DNA of 64,000 nt, from assembly GCA_947471745.1 (NCBI GenBank), contig CANJKZ010000396.1, positions 1,411,001 to 1,475,000 of the forward strand. Reading direction: 5' to 3'. The notes under the pieces are model-generated. The model worked only from the letters and a program-made list of their open reading frames with translations. It had not been told where the DNA came from and did no database searches. Both the position numbers and the translations under genes were made by a program. This DNA comes from Closterium sp. Naga37s-1. Its lineage: Eukaryota > Streptophyta > Zygnematophyceae > Desmidiales > Closteriaceae. Below are positions 1 to 16,957 of the stretch, piece after piece; the stretch's first letter is position 1; each line of letters opens with the position of its first letter.

Positions 1-574
1 CGCCTGGCGAGTCCTTCAAGCCGTCCTTTTCTCCACAGTTGCTCAGAAATTATCGCCCACAGTGACGCACGTCCCTTGTCGCCAGCTGCCGAGCCACACT
101 CCGTGAGTCACGCGCGCAAGATGACGACGAGCCACCGTTGTCACTTGCCGCATGGGACGACTCCGAAGTTGTCGCGCAACTGTTGACTCAGGTCCAACGT
201 CGTCAACTGCCACTCATCGTGACGACTTCCGAAAATTTCGTGCAGTAGCCGATGCAGGTCCGCTGACGCCAGCTGCCTCACAAAGTTCCGAAATCGTCGT
301 TAAAACCGCAGCGGAATAGAAACTCACGTTTAATGTCGCGACAGCTACAGCTGTACGTTGCCCAGAGGGAGGGAGGCCACGGTCGATCGCGACCGTTCGA
401 GGCAAGGATCTGGCGGTGCCGAAGGAGTACCCGTAAAAACATAGCCGCGAGGAGCAACTAACTAGTTCTCCTGGCCGGCCCACGCAACTCATGGACCCCA
501 AGACATCCTTCCTCGTCCCCCCCCCCCCCCGAGGGGTTATTACACTCTAAAAAGCGGGGTAGGCTAGGAAAGTA
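1..574 (-). other. Internal region of a minus-strand LTR retroelement (partial)
   Basis: This stretch lies on the internal side of the primer-binding site at 575-586, so it should be the leader and start of the body of a minus-strand LTR element whose remainder is left of the window. A run of C lies near 517-530. The open frames here show no gag, protease or other recognisable motif, so no protein is called. Confidence 0.4.
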
Positions 575-586
575 GCTCTGATACCA
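575..586 (-). other. Primer-binding site for initiator Met tRNA
   Basis: Read on the minus strand this is TGGTATCAGAGC, the usual plant copia primer-binding site complementary to the 3' end of initiator methionine tRNA. It lies two bases inside the LTR edge at 589, which fixes both the element's orientation (minus) and the LTR boundary. Confidence 0.8.
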
Positions 587-775
587 GGTGTTATGAATGA
601 ACTTGCAGAGTGCGCAGTAAAACGAATATCGAGAATGGAAATTACAGAATGATCGAACACACAAAGTGACGAGGCCTAAATAGGGGAAGTCCTAGCTACG
701 CGAAGAGGTAGGGCGAAGATCAGGGCTAACTTTAGTCTGGGGGCCTGTCTGACGTTAAGACCAGGTCCTGGTTGC

Positions 776-856
776 TTGTCTGATCGTCAGACGAATGCTG
801 TAACGTTGTCTTGGCTTTCAGACGAATTTGAACTACTTGTCTAGGCGTTCAGACGA
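776..856. repeat. hAT subterminal repeat motifs, left end
   Basis: Three copies of TTGTCT followed after 5-6 bases by TCAGACGA occur at 776-794, 806-825 and 837-856. Each is an imperfect palindrome. Clustered subterminal motifs are known transposase-binding sites in hAT elements; that role is inferred here. Confidence 0.75.
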
Positions 857-925
857 AAATCTTCAAATAGTCCTACTACATATAATCTAATCACTACGCT
901 ATTCATTTTAATGTAAGATCCTATT

Positions 926-3900
926 CTAAGAGGAGTCACTAGCATTACTGCTGCTGCCACTGTCATCATCATCACTACCGCTGTCTCTCTCAGACTCAGA
1001 GTCTGAGGTTTCCTCTAATGTAGCTGCGGCTTTGCCCTTCCTCCAGGTAGGGAGTTCCCATGCTGCTTCTTCTGCCGCTCTCTCTCTCTCCCTTATGGCA
1101 GCCACCTCCGCCTCTTTCTGTGCGCGGGTTGCCTCTTCCGCTGCTGCTGTGGCTACCGCACGTTTCTTCTGGTGATGGGACCGCCGTCTCTTCACCGGAC
1201 GTGATCCTTGAGCCATGACCACCTCACGTGCCGGCCGCCTCTTCTTACTGCCATGCCACCTCTCCACCAGCTCCTCTGTGTTCAGCTCGTAATTCAGAAG
1301 AGAGACAGTCATCAGGTCCCCGAGTGTCGTGTCGCACAAGCTGCCGCGCACCCAGCTTTTAATAATGTTCTGACGGCTGAAACCACGCTCACACTCAACA
1401 GTGATGAGTGGGAGCACGGCAACAGCTATCCACAGGCGACCGAGGTTCGGAAAGGCCGACTCCCAATCCGGCGTTGAGAGCATCTGCGAGAGGCTGTCGT
1501 GGAAGGAGAGGTCTTCGTGATGAGTGGAGAGAATTGTGGTAAAGCTGGTGAGCTCCTTGGCAGCTTTGCCCCAATCGACACCTGATAGCGAGGGGAGGGG
1601 GGACGGAACAACGCTAGCACATTTTATAGTTGAGTATACACAAATGACACCACAGCCAAAATCATACAAGACATGGGTCACATGCTGACATAAAATATAG
1701 CGCTTACCAGGAAGGGTGTCTGGATGTTGCGGTTTCTTCTTGAACAGGTTGCGCAGAGACTCTAGCCACACGGGAAATCGGCGCGCTCTCTTAGAGCGCG
1801 AGCGAGGGTACCGTCCTTGCCGAAAGAGACGGCTCCCTTCCAGCGACTTCAGGCTCTTCATGCGGTCCTCGATAAAAAACACTGTCCGCGCAGCGAACGC
1901 CGATGCCGCCTCCACGCACGAAGCCAAACCCCCCCCAAACTTCTCCTTCGCGATGTAGTCCTCGTGAAGAACGTAGGTGTGCGTCACGGGTGTTCCCTCG
2001 CTGTCAACGCTTTCGACCTTCACCTCGCGATGCTCAAGGCTCCCGCGCGCTTTCAGGAATGTCGCGAGCCGACCACTGTTGTCGCCGAAGGTGGAGCCAT
2101 ACTCCACGTAGCGACTGGTCAGGGCCAGTGTGGTGTGCTGCACCATCGGAAGAACCTGCGTCACATCGAGATGCACATATAAAACAGACGCAAATTAGTC
2201 TCGGGAAGGGAACCCAAGTGTAATCTATGACATCAATCCCTTACCTTCCGTCGCTGAAACTTGAGATTGAGGCTGTTCAACTCCTGAAGCACATCAACCA
2301 GGAAGAACAAGAAAAACTGAAACTTCAGGCTTGTTACAAGGGTGTAAGAAGACTTGTCGTACTCATGCAGCAGGACGACTGCAGCAGGCAGCACGTCAGC
2401 AAACCGCTCGATGGCGTCCCCGCGTGATAGCCACCGTACGTCCTTTATGCCTTGCATCTCCAGGTTGGTGCGCGTGATCACTTCCTGTAGCTTCTTGAAT
2501 CGCGCATGTTGCACGATGCTGCGGCCGAGAATGTCCGCGAAGGCCCGGACGACCTTATCAACGACATTGAACTCTGGAAATTCCAGAGCAGCATCCTTAG
2601 CAGCCAGTGCTTCCCTGCAGGCATAACACGTAACAGATTGGTTAGTTATCTGCATGTAAATATAACAGAAACAACAAACAAAACTCACGGTACACAACCT
2701 ATGGGCAACGCAATGGCAGGGTACGATGTGCGGAACACGTGACCGTAATCTCGCCACCAGGCCTGTGTCACATCCCGTCATGACACTTGCGCCGTCCGTC
2801 GTCATGCCGCTGATCTTCATCAGTTCAATGCCGCAAGCTGCAAGGTGTGTCATGAGGACGGCCTCCAGCGATGCTGCGTCGCACTTCTCGACAGAAAGGT
2901 TGGCGAGGAACTCGGTCGTCACCGCCGTTCCGCGAAGAAACGTGGCATACACAATTATGTGTTTGCCACGCCTTCTGTCGGTGCTTTCATCGAGCTGAAG
3001 GCCAATGAACGGACTGGCGACGATGTGCTGCATCTGCTTCGCCTTCAAGTAGCACACCAGAGTCTCGACCAGCTGCTTGAAGCCGTACCTGCGTCGAACA
3101 TTAGGCAATAATTAGTAAAATGGCTGGTGAAATTATACCAGAGGAGGGATTCGATTCAACACTTACGGTGTACAGTAAGTCCCTTGGTCCTTCTCGGGCA
3201 TATCTGGCGTTCCCATCTCCGCCATGAACTGCACGAGTGTCATAAACAATGCGATGGGGGTATCAGATTTGCAAATGAAGCGCACAGTCAGAAACAACTT
3301 GATCAACCGCCGCGTTTCCGCACTCTTATCTCCAAAGTTGGAGATAGAAGCCTGCTTCGTCTGCGGGCCTTCACGCTGCTCCAATCGTGCCTTCGCCGCC
3401 CGGTGCCGGATGCTCCACTGGTGTTTCCTCATGGTTTGCTTTTGTATGTCGATGCCTCCCTCGCCCCGAGCGCCGTACTGCGACTCTGGATCTGCGTGCA
3501 CGGTGCAGATCTTGCACCTCATGCAAGGACGACCTTCGGAGTTGTCGCCGATGATAAGCCAAGGGAAGTGGCGTTGCCACTGCTGCTTGGCTTTTAGCTG
3601 CAGCTCCTCCAGCGTCAGAATCGCGGGACCGGGGTTCTTTTCAGCACGGCTCTCCCCTCCATCGTCCTTAGAAGCGGGATTTCCTGCAGAGGGAGAGCTT
3701 GGGCACTTCGCGAAAGAAAGCTTATGTTGAATATACTTAGTTTTGCCCGGAAACCGCGGCGGAAGGAACGGCGAGCGGGTTTTGGAAGGGTTGTTTTTTG
3801 TAGGAGATGCGTGAGGTTGACCAGATGACGAACCCCCAGGAAGGCTTGTTGAGCTCGGTGATCGAACTGGGGAAAAAGGAATTAGCGGCTCGGCATCCAT

Positions 3901-4263
3901 TTCCGCGAACGGGTAAGGCTGCTCGGGAGAGTGTGGCCTCTCATTCTCACCGGCCGAAGGAGCAACAGGAGCTGCTGAGACGGGAGTTGTGGTGAAACAC
4001 CCCCGGGTAAGAAAATCAAGGCCAGTGCGTGAGCGTGGCAACGCACTGGAAGGTGGCGGAGAAGCATGCAGAGTGGAAGCTGGAGGGGCCTCCGTGCGAG
4101 AGTCAGAGGCCATCGTGGCAACTGCAACACACTGCCTCGCTCTCGCCAACGAGGTTAAAATGAAGGACCGACCCCTGGTGATGCGGGGAGTGCGGGGGGG
4201 GTATCGTTGGGACGAGGCGCGATGCATGAACGTCTCCCTCTCCGCTGGAAGCTGCCATGCCAT
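926..4263 (-). CDS. hAT transposase with zinc finger, five exons
   Basis: Exons in transcription order are 4263-3167, 3088-2699, 2614-2245, 2155-1708 and 1581-926, giving 986 codons in one frame; a second possible start at 4116 gives 937. After a Ser/Pro-rich N-terminus comes a zinc finger (CMRCKIC, then KHQWSIRH) of the kind found in ZNF862-like hAT proteins. The RNase H-like core shows LDEST (first Asp), TTDGASVMTG (second Asp), the CHCVAHR motif and WLSRGDA. The third acidic residue lies in ECERGFS, within the C-terminal dimerisation region near 1350-1420, followed by a Lys/Arg-rich tail and an acidic Ser/Asp tail. Intron 2 is placed with donor at 2698 because this alone keeps frame and yields the usual His-Arg-x-Ala-Leu motif; a stronger-looking GTGAGT at 2688 breaks the frame. 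No stop or frameshift is seen, so it may be functional. Confidence 0.88.
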
Positions 4264-4599
4264 CCACCCCTGCTGAGTCTACGCGCACTGAGGGCAGTCG
4301 GTGTTGCAAATGCAGCTGTCTGCCGTGCGCTGGCACGAATATGCCAAACCAGTTGGCAAGATTCGTGCCAGCGGGGTGAGTCTGGCGCATTTGACGTGAG
4401 ATGTTGTCACCGACCAGAGGCAACGTACACCCTGGCGGTGGCAGCACGGTAACGCGGCGAGTGGCAAGTCTCGTCGGGAACATTGGGCAACAGGGCATGT
4501 GGGCAACTAGCCAGGTGGGCAACTGGCCAGGTGGGGTAATTTGTCGGTATCAGACGAGAAAGTACGCGATGTCTGCAGTCTCAGACGAAACGTATAAGG

Positions 4600-4681
4600 T
4601 TGTCTAAAAAATCAGATAAATATAGGAACCTTGTCTAAACAATCAGATGAGTGGGAAAGGCTTGTCTAGGCCCTCAGATGA
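4600..4681. repeat. hAT subterminal repeat motifs, right end
   Basis: Three copies of TTGTCT, six bases, then TCAGATRA occur at 4600-4619, 4631-4650 and 4662-4681. They match the left-end motif except that C is replaced by T in the second half-site. A further TCAGACGA lies near 4581. Confidence 0.75.
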
Positions 4682-4893
4682 ACCCAAAAAAACGTGTCTG
4701 GAATCAAGAAAAACAGACAAGAAATTTCTGATAACGTAGGCCCTGGCGAAGATGGCTCGGTGATGGTTGCGATTGGAGCGGAGGCCGACTCGAGAGTGGT
4801 TCGGCCGACGAAATAGGCCGAACAGGTTCGTTGCGTGACCCTCGGGATGGCCTCGCTAACGAGTGCCTCAGTAAGGATTAGCAAATCCTTACA

Positions 4894-5245
4894 GGTGAGG
4901 TCTCTGTAACGTTATGCAGAACACTGAACTCGGTTATATGTAATCACAGTACAAAAACTCACGTATAGCAAACACATACTCTTTCCACCATGTCCCCCTT
5001 GCTCTTCAAGTACTTTTCAGAGGCTGATGAGAGTGCCCATGTGATATCTCAGGCTGTCAAGGAACAACTATGAAGCCTTAGCCGTGAAAAGGCTTAGAAA
5101 ATCCCAATTGTTGGTGTTGGTATCCTAATGTCTATTGAGTTTTGCGAACCAGAACCCTGGATAAAAACTTTAATGACTGCTGCTCAGCTTCCTGCTCAGG
5201 GGGGAGGAGTCTTCCAAAGCATACAGTGCTACCATATTCCACGCT
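4894..5245. other. Intergenic, no gene seen
   Basis: This stretch lies between the outer edge of the interrupted LTR and the stop codon of the minus-strand gene at 5246. It probably includes that gene's 3' untranslated region. I see no repeat or coding signal. Confidence 0.5.
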
Positions 5246-7407
5246 CTAAACATTTTGTTGCGCTGGGTGCATGTGCATGGTATGCAAGTGGTGCGACAAC
5301 TCACCCACCACCCACTGCTTCTCCGCTTCACTCAAGGTCTTGCCAAACCGGTACTCCTCCTGCTCCATCCCAACAATCATGCACACCAGCTCTGGCGGCT
5401 TAGCTGCTGAGCGCGCGGCAGGGGCAGGTGGAGGAGGGATGGGACTTTGGGCAGCGAGGCTATGCACTGGCGGAGGTGGCAGCGGCTGTGGGGAGTTCAA
5501 GTTCTGCACCACGATGGCGCGCACCATTGGCGTGCTGCCCTGCTTCCGCTTGGTTGAGCCGGAGTTTGTGGTGGTGATGGTGAAGTGCTGGGGCGACAGC
5601 ACAATGGCCTCCGAGCGAGTAGCGCTGTTAATCCATGCAAAGGAGCAACTGAGAGGGGTGAGGCACGGCCGGGAGCAGCACGGGCGTGGAAGGTGTGAGA
5701 AAGAGAGGAGTGGGTATGTGGTGTGAAAAGCAGGTAGTGGAATATTGGGACTGGACGCGTGGACGTGATGTGGGGCGCGCTGCGCGCATGTGCAACATGT
5801 GGCAAAAAGTGCGATAAGAGAAGTCATTGTGACATGCTTCAGCTACCATATCAACATAAGCAGTCTGACCTCGGATGCAGGATGTGCAAGTACCCACTCA
5901 ATTTCGGAATGCAAGCTACATACTGAGATTCAGCGATGCACTCACGCAGTGAAGCCGCAGAGGATGCAGATGGTGAAGGGCAGGAAAATGGCGACCGCCA
6001 CTGCGATTGCAATCTGCGGAGGGAGGGGCGAGGTGAGAAGGCGGGGCGAGGTGAGAAGGCGGGGCGAGGTGAGAAGGCGGGGCGAGGTGAGAAGGCGCGC
6101 GGTGGAGCGGGATAAGGAGAGGTCGGGTGAGAGCGAGGGTTGAGCAGGGGGTTGATTGGGCGCGGGAGGGGGGGAGTGGAGAGGGGAGGGGGGGAGTGGA
6201 GAGGGGAGGGGGGGAATGGAGAGGGGAGGGGGGCGGTGACCGAAATAATTCCTTCGGTTATGTTCGGTTGGAGGATCTGAATGGGAGTCGGACCCTGTTT
6301 GGTGGGAAACGTGTGGAGCGATGGTCGCACGCACTGAAGCTAGCTTGCAAGACAGTCGGGAGGGAAGGGCAGGGGGGGAATTCAGGGGAGAGTGGGGAAG
6401 AGAGAGCAGGTGGGAAGCGGGCTGGGAGAAGCTCAGATGAGAAGGAACGCGACACGATGTGAGGACTTGCATGGCATGCATGGGAGGGGCTTGCATAGGA
6501 GGGTTCCGTGGGAGGGGAGCGAGCGACAAGAAACGGAGAGAGGGTGTGGATCACAACATGCGCAGTGGGGGGGTGGGTTTGTAAGCAAGGGATGAGCAGG
6601 CGGCTTACGAGGAAGGGGGTGATCAGTGTGCTTACGAGGAAGGGCGTGAGGATGCAGAGGATCCACCCCACGGCGCCGTCCGGGAAGAACCCCGCCGCGG
6701 GGATGCGCACCTCCAGCGCCCCGCCCTCCCCCTGTGAGATCACCTGCGGGCGGCGCAGCGGATGGGGGGAAATGGGCGCTGTTGAACCGCCGGCGCCGTG
6801 TGTGGGCGGCGTTATATGTGCTCCAGTCGTGAGAGAGCAGAATGGCTACGCGCGAACCGACACGCGACGCGGGCAATGCGATGCGGAGACGAAAACACGG
6901 AAATTCCTCAACGAGGCTCCGAGATTCCCTATGGGTCAAGATTTAGTATCTGGTACCCACGCGCGGCGCACTGTGTGACTAGTAGCAGCGGCATGATCCC
7001 TGCTATTCAAGATGAAACGTTGTGCGTACCACGCGGCTATTCTCGGGTTTGGCGCAACGAGCAGGGAACGGTGACGCCACGGGAGTGCCCATCACGGCGA
7101 CTGGCGGAGCAGGTTGGGGGTATGGCGGAACATGTTGGGGATATGGCGGAGCAGGTTGGGGATACGACGGACCAGGCTGGGGATATGGCGGAGCAGGTTG
7201 GGGATATGGCGGAACAGATCCGGGATAAGGCGGAACAGGTCCGGGATAAGGTGGAACAGGTCCGGGATAAGGCGGAACAGGTCCAGGATAAGGCGGAGGT
7301 CCGGGATAAGGTGGAACAGGTTGGGGATATGGCGGAACAGGTTGGGACGATGCAGCCGCCGCCGTTTGTGGGTCTCCTTGCGGCGCGCTCGGAAAGTCCG
7401 CTGTCAT
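5246..7407 (-). CDS. Proline-rich membrane protein, unknown function
   Basis: Four exons (7407-7030, 6743-6636, 6013-5946, 5624-5246) splice in frame to 310 residues. Residues 1-126 are proline-rich with many PPYPQ/PPYPG pentapeptides. Exons 2 and 3 meet to form one long hydrophobic stretch at about residues 147-184, enough for one long or two short membrane spans, preceded by GGALEVRIPAAGFFPDG. The C-terminal part has a proline-rich stretch, then YRFGKTLSEAEKQWVVGEL near the end. Introns are GT-AG. Intron 2 carries an 18-bp repeat (four copies, 6024-6095) beside its acceptor. The exon 2 donor and about 12 bases of exon are repeated 28 bases into the intron. I do not recognise the family; a small plant-type membrane protein is the most that can be said. 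Confidence 0.72.
6024..6095. repeat. 18-bp tandem repeat in an intron
   Basis: About four copies of GGGGCGAGGTGAGAAGGC lie just inside intron 2 of the proline-rich membrane protein gene, next to its 3' splice site. On the transcribed strand the array is pyrimidine-rich. Confidence 0.85.
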
Positions 7408-8065
7408 TGTGGCTCTCGTCAATCTCCCTCTTTCTGCGTGCGGGACGGAAGCTCTTTTACAATGGTGGGAGGAAGAAGGTGCGACGCGTAAGGGAAATTG
7501 TGGCTGACGAGATGTAGGATGGAAATCAACTCTGCTGGCAGACCTTGCACATTCTACCAGCAGCAGTGAATGTGTAGGAGGGAAGCGGGGAGGGAGGTGG
7601 GGGAAGGGGGAGAAAGGGAGTTTGGGGGACGAGGAAGGGGGAATGGGGTGGTTTCGCCGCCTGCCACCTTTGCGCAATGCGCATGAGTCGCTCGCACAAC
7701 CGTATTTTCGACGTGCCGCAGCACGCCTAGCGAATCGAATCGCGATTCCACTGATGTGGTTGTCGTCGCCTTGCTGTCCGCAGACCAGAGCGTGGACTAC
7801 TGTATCAATAATAGTGTGCAGAGCCGGGGGTGCAGTGTGCAGCATGCTATCTATCAAGTTCAATTTATGAACTCCTACAATAGCTGGCTTTTTCACTGGT
7901 CATCTACCGTATCTCTTCCCAATGCCATTCTGCGTTCACTTTCTAGAAGTAAGCACGTGTAATTTGCAGAACCTCTATTGCACAATACAGCAATATAAAC
8001 TTCTAACTGAAAAAGTGAGGTCTACACTACACTACCGTAATAGAGACTACCTACTGTATGCTAGC
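7408..8065. other. Intergenic between two minus-strand genes
   Basis: This stretch holds the 5' flank of the proline-rich membrane protein gene and the 3' flank of the serine-rich gene. The open frame continues upstream of 7407 on the minus strand but its residues look non-coding. A short terminal exon of the serine-rich gene could lie here, but I cannot identify one. Confidence 0.45.
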
Positions 8066-10024
8066 TCAGGATTCGTAGAACGGACTTACCTCAACTGTTA
8101 TTGCTGACAAACTAACTCGTCTCCTATGAGCTGGCTTTGAATGCGTGACAGATTTGCTGCTGGCCATGCAAATCCCAGTACTGGTATGAGCCTCAGAGAT
8201 CGAGCATTTGATTTCTTGTGTCCTTACATCTGCTTCCCATGCATGCCGGAGCATGCTTCGGGGGCTTGCTCCTGCAGAAGGAACAGTCACACTGTCGTGA
8301 GTGGAACTGTGTGAAACACTCTCACTTGCGGAACGGGAGAACCCTTTCCTGCTTCCTGAGGCATGCGATGGATATGGTTGCTGCTGACAGCGTGGAAAAA
8401 TAAACGAGTTGCATCTGCTGCTGCCTGCTAACCCCTCCTTATTGCTGGGTGATATTGCTGCTCTTGTGCCAACCACAGCAAAGTCCATCTCAGCACCTGA
8501 TTGGTTCCCCAGAAAGCTCTTCTCCCTCTGAGACTGCTGCTGGTGTCCATGCCTTTGCTGGTTGATCTGTGTTTTCCCCAAGTCCATCAGCGACTGGATG
8601 CTTTCCCTCTCGTCAGCACCAGTAAACGCCACACTCACCACTGCAGAATCGAGGCTCATTCGACTCCGATTCCTCAGAACAGTGTACGGCGCATTGCTGA
8701 ATTCCCCCTTGATAACAGCACGAGGTCCCAACGCCGCTGCTCTGGGACTTGGCACTAGCGGCTCAACTGATGTGCTTCCGTGATTCGGGAAAATGTCAGC
8801 ACAGCTGGGCACACTAAGGCGCCCCTCATGTTCATCAGCAGCTGCCACACCACACGTCTTGTTGTTGGTGGTGGAAATGATATCACCGCCAGGCCATCGG
8901 ATACTGCTGCCGTTGCCGCTCGGAGACGCGAAATTGGGGCTACAGCCGTAGCCAGACTCAACCTTTGGAAAGGCACTGCTGCTTGATCTGATGATGCTGC
9001 TACAGCCGCTCCGAGTCCCAACCTTGGGTATACAAATGCTGCCAGACCTGACAATGCTGCCAATGCCGCTGTCAGCCTTGGGAAAACACCCACTTCTTGA
9101 TCTGGCAATACTGCTACAGCCACTGCCAGTCCCATCCTTGGGGCTAAAACCGCTACCAGACCCCAGAACTGTGCTACAGCCGCTGCTCGTCCCACCCTTG
9201 GGGCTATAGGTGCCTTGGCCAGGCGAGGAGAGCACTTTGGCGAAGGCAGACGACACGATGGCGCGCTCTGCTGCGCGGTGCTGCGCGACCAGCCCGTATA
9301 GCTTCACAAAATCCTCGTCCGAGTCGTACCCCTCGCTTATACCATCCCCTCGCACCCTGTCCTCCTTTTCCTTGCCTTTCCCCCCGCGCCTGCTCCTGCC
9401 AGGACCCCTGTGCTGCTCTCCCGCCACGGGTGCTGCAGCGGCGTCAGACAGGCTTTGGGAAGGGAGTGCGGGACGGTGCTGCGCGGTGAAGGATTCAGCC
9501 CGGCTGAGCTCCACCGGGGCGCTCACGCTGACGCTGCGGGGGTAGTCGCCGCTGCCGCCCAGGGAGTACCGGCGAGCGCGATCCGTGCGCCTCAGCAACG
9601 GCGGCCCCGTGTCGAGCGACGCGATTTTCCTTGGGTGGCCTCTGTTGATGCTCGAGCCATAACTCACGCTCGTCTTACTTCCACCGGCTTTCGCTCGGCG
9701 CGCTGAAGAAATCGCATCGGGACCAGGAAGATGAGTATTTTTCGGGCTGGAATTCGGGCTGCCTCGCAGGGGGGCTGCCGTTGGCGGAGAGAAGGGAGGT
9801 AGGTCGCCGGTGGCGGGAGACGGAGAGCTCGTGGAACAAGGCGACTGAACGCTGGCTGGATCTGACGTGGAATAAAGGGAAGTAAGGTCCGGCAGAGACG
9901 GAGAAAGGCGCATCCTTGGGGTTGCCGACGCGGATAGGCCTCTGGGTGACTTCATGCTGCTGCTTTGCGCTCCACCCGCCGCGGCCGTCCGAAATGGCAT
10001 GGCTTCGCGTGGAGGAACCTTCAC
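8066..10024 (-). CDS. Serine-rich disordered protein, unknown function
   Basis: This is one uninterrupted frame of 652 codons. The protein is rich in Ser, Gly, Pro and Arg and looks largely disordered. Around residues 70-180 are many Ser-Pro and Arg-x-x-Ser sites. A basic stretch RRGGKGKEKEDR near residue 215 is followed by EGYDSDEDFVKLYGLVAQH, the most protein-like segment. Residues about 265-355 hold degenerate repeats of the type SGCSSI-RS-SG-FPK. A perfect donor-like GAG|GTAAGT lies just before the stop, after residues AITVE, so the last codons may be intronic and the true C-terminus elsewhere. A few residues in (SSSMKSPRGLSAS) resemble plant kinase-substrate proteins, which is too weak to assign function. 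Divergent from PEX6. Confidence 0.62.
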   Translation of the reverse strand: MKVPPREAMPFRTAAAGGAQSSSMKSPRGLSASATPRMRLSPSLPDLTSLYSTSDPASVQSPCSTSSPSPATGDLPPFSPPTAAPLRGSPNSSPKNTHLPGPDAISSARRAKAGGSKTSVSYGSSINRGHPRKIASLDTGPPLLRRTDRARRYSLGGSGDYPRSVSVSAPVELSRAESFTAQHRPALPSQSLSDAAAAPVAGEQHRGPGRSRRGGKGKEKEDRVRGDGISEGYDSDEDFVKLYGLVAQHRAAERAIVSSAFAKVLSSPGQGTYSPKGGTSSGCSTVLGSGSGFSPKDGTGSGCSSIARSRSGCFPKADSGIGSIVRSGSICIPKVGTRSGCSSIIRSSSSAFPKVESGYGCSPNFASPSGNGSSIRWPGGDIISTTNNKTCGVAAADEHEGRLSVPSCADIFPNHGSTSVEPLVPSPRAAALGPRAVIKGEFSNAPYTVLRNRSRMSLDSAVVSVAFTGADERESIQSLMDLGKTQINQQRHGHQQQSQREKSFLGNQSGAEMDFAVVGTRAAISPSNKEGLAGSSRCNSFIFPRCQQQPYPSHASGSRKGFSRSASESVSHSSTHDSVTVPSAGASPRSMLRHAWEADVRTQEIKCSISEAHTSTGICMASSKSVTHSKPAHRRRVSLSAITVEVSPFYES

Positions 10025-10974
10025 GGCCTTGGGTCTTCTAGGGAGGGTGAGAACATGGCGGTGGGACCCCCACGTGAGTCACAAGTCGGAAGTTGGGTTG
10101 CTTGGTGGGCTCACAGGATGCGAGAGCGGCGGAATTGTGGTGGTGATAGAGTGGCGTGGACCTACGACGGAAGAGCAGGTGCGGTGAGCAAGCTTTAGGA
10201 ACTACTGGAATGTCCATAGTGTGCTGTAGCGAAGGTGAGCAGCAAGATTCGAATCCAAGAAAGGCTTGGTATTGGTCGCGATGACAGCAGGCGATGCACA
10301 AGAACGCAGAAGCGAAGGAGAAACACGACCGGGTGGTGGCGGTTAGGAGAGCTGTTGAACAGGTGGAGCCGCAGGCGCTGAGCGGGAGGGGAATGAATGA
10401 ACGACGCGGAAGACGCGGATGCATCAGGCCAGGCCTGATGCCTCACAACGCACACAGCCCTTGATGCGTCGGATCTCAAATCCTGTGCTACTGTGTCTCA
10501 ATCCTCGACTCCACTCCCTCGATTTTACCGAGCTCCACGGGAGCTGTTTGTGACCCGAGGGGGGTCAGGTTGTGCCCAGAACACAGCTGTCGGTCCCGCG
10601 CAACGGGTCACTGTAACAATGTATTCTGTCGTGAACTGTTCGTGGAAACCTTGTTCGCCGTGGAACAGAAGCAGGCGCAGGTGCGTGCTGCCAGTCATGA
10701 TCATCCGCGGTGCTCCCTGATTCGCTGCGAACCAACGCACAAATATCACAGTGCCTTTTTCATCGCGGCTACACGCCAATACATGAATCCTTATTTCCCC
10801 CTTACAGATGGACAGATTCCGCACAGATTGACGATGTTACACATGGCGCAGCACACAGTATAGTGAACATCCGCTGGGTGACATCACAGCCCTGTGCCAC
10901 GTATGCTGCCCGTGTGCTATCGTGGACCCAACGTTAGGCGACACGGTCAACCGTAATATCTGAGCGTCTTTCTT
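10025..10974. other. Divergent intergenic region between the serine-rich gene and PEX6
   Basis: Both neighbouring genes are transcribed away from this 950-bp region, so it should hold both promoters and 5' untranslated regions. Open frames on either strand (for example 10525-10824 minus) show no recognisable motif. I see no clear repeat. Confidence 0.5.

Positions 10975-16957
<5,983 letters not shown>

Larger units (their letters stand above)
721..4745 (-). mobile_element. Complete hAT-superfamily DNA transposon (4,025 bp)
   Basis: The element is flanked by a perfect 8-bp duplication, GCGAAGAT, at 713-720 and 4746-4753, the length expected of hAT transposons. Its ends are short inverted repeats: CAGGGCTAAC at 721-730, and at 4736-4745 a sequence whose reverse complement is CAGGGCCTAC. 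Subterminal motifs lie inside both ends. The single gene inside, on the minus strand, encodes a hAT transposase with zinc finger, catalytic acidic residues and dimerisation region. The target was an LTR of an older retroelement. The exact 8-bp duplication argues for fairly recent insertion. Confidence 0.93.
589..4893 (-). repeat. LTR of a minus-strand element, split by a hAT insertion
   Basis: The LTR runs 589-720 and resumes at 4754-4893, about 272 bp without the insertion. The edge next to the primer-binding site reads TGTTATGAATG on the plus strand. The outer edge ends in CTTACA, so the ends are TG and CA. The outer end contains the palindrome TAAGGATTAGCAAATCCTTA. The hAT element interrupts the LTR and duplicated 8 bp of it (713-720 and 4746-4753). 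The second LTR would lie left of the window. The outer boundary is inferred from one copy only. Confidence 0.6.

Noticed and set aside
2683-2688. GTGAGT as the donor of hAT transposase intron 2
   Set aside because: With the only good acceptor (ending 2615) it puts the next exon out of frame with an early stop; the donor at 2698 keeps frame and the expected motif.
10525-10824. 99-codon minus-strand frame upstream of PEX6
   Set aside because: No motif, no splice context, and it lies in the divergent promoter region.
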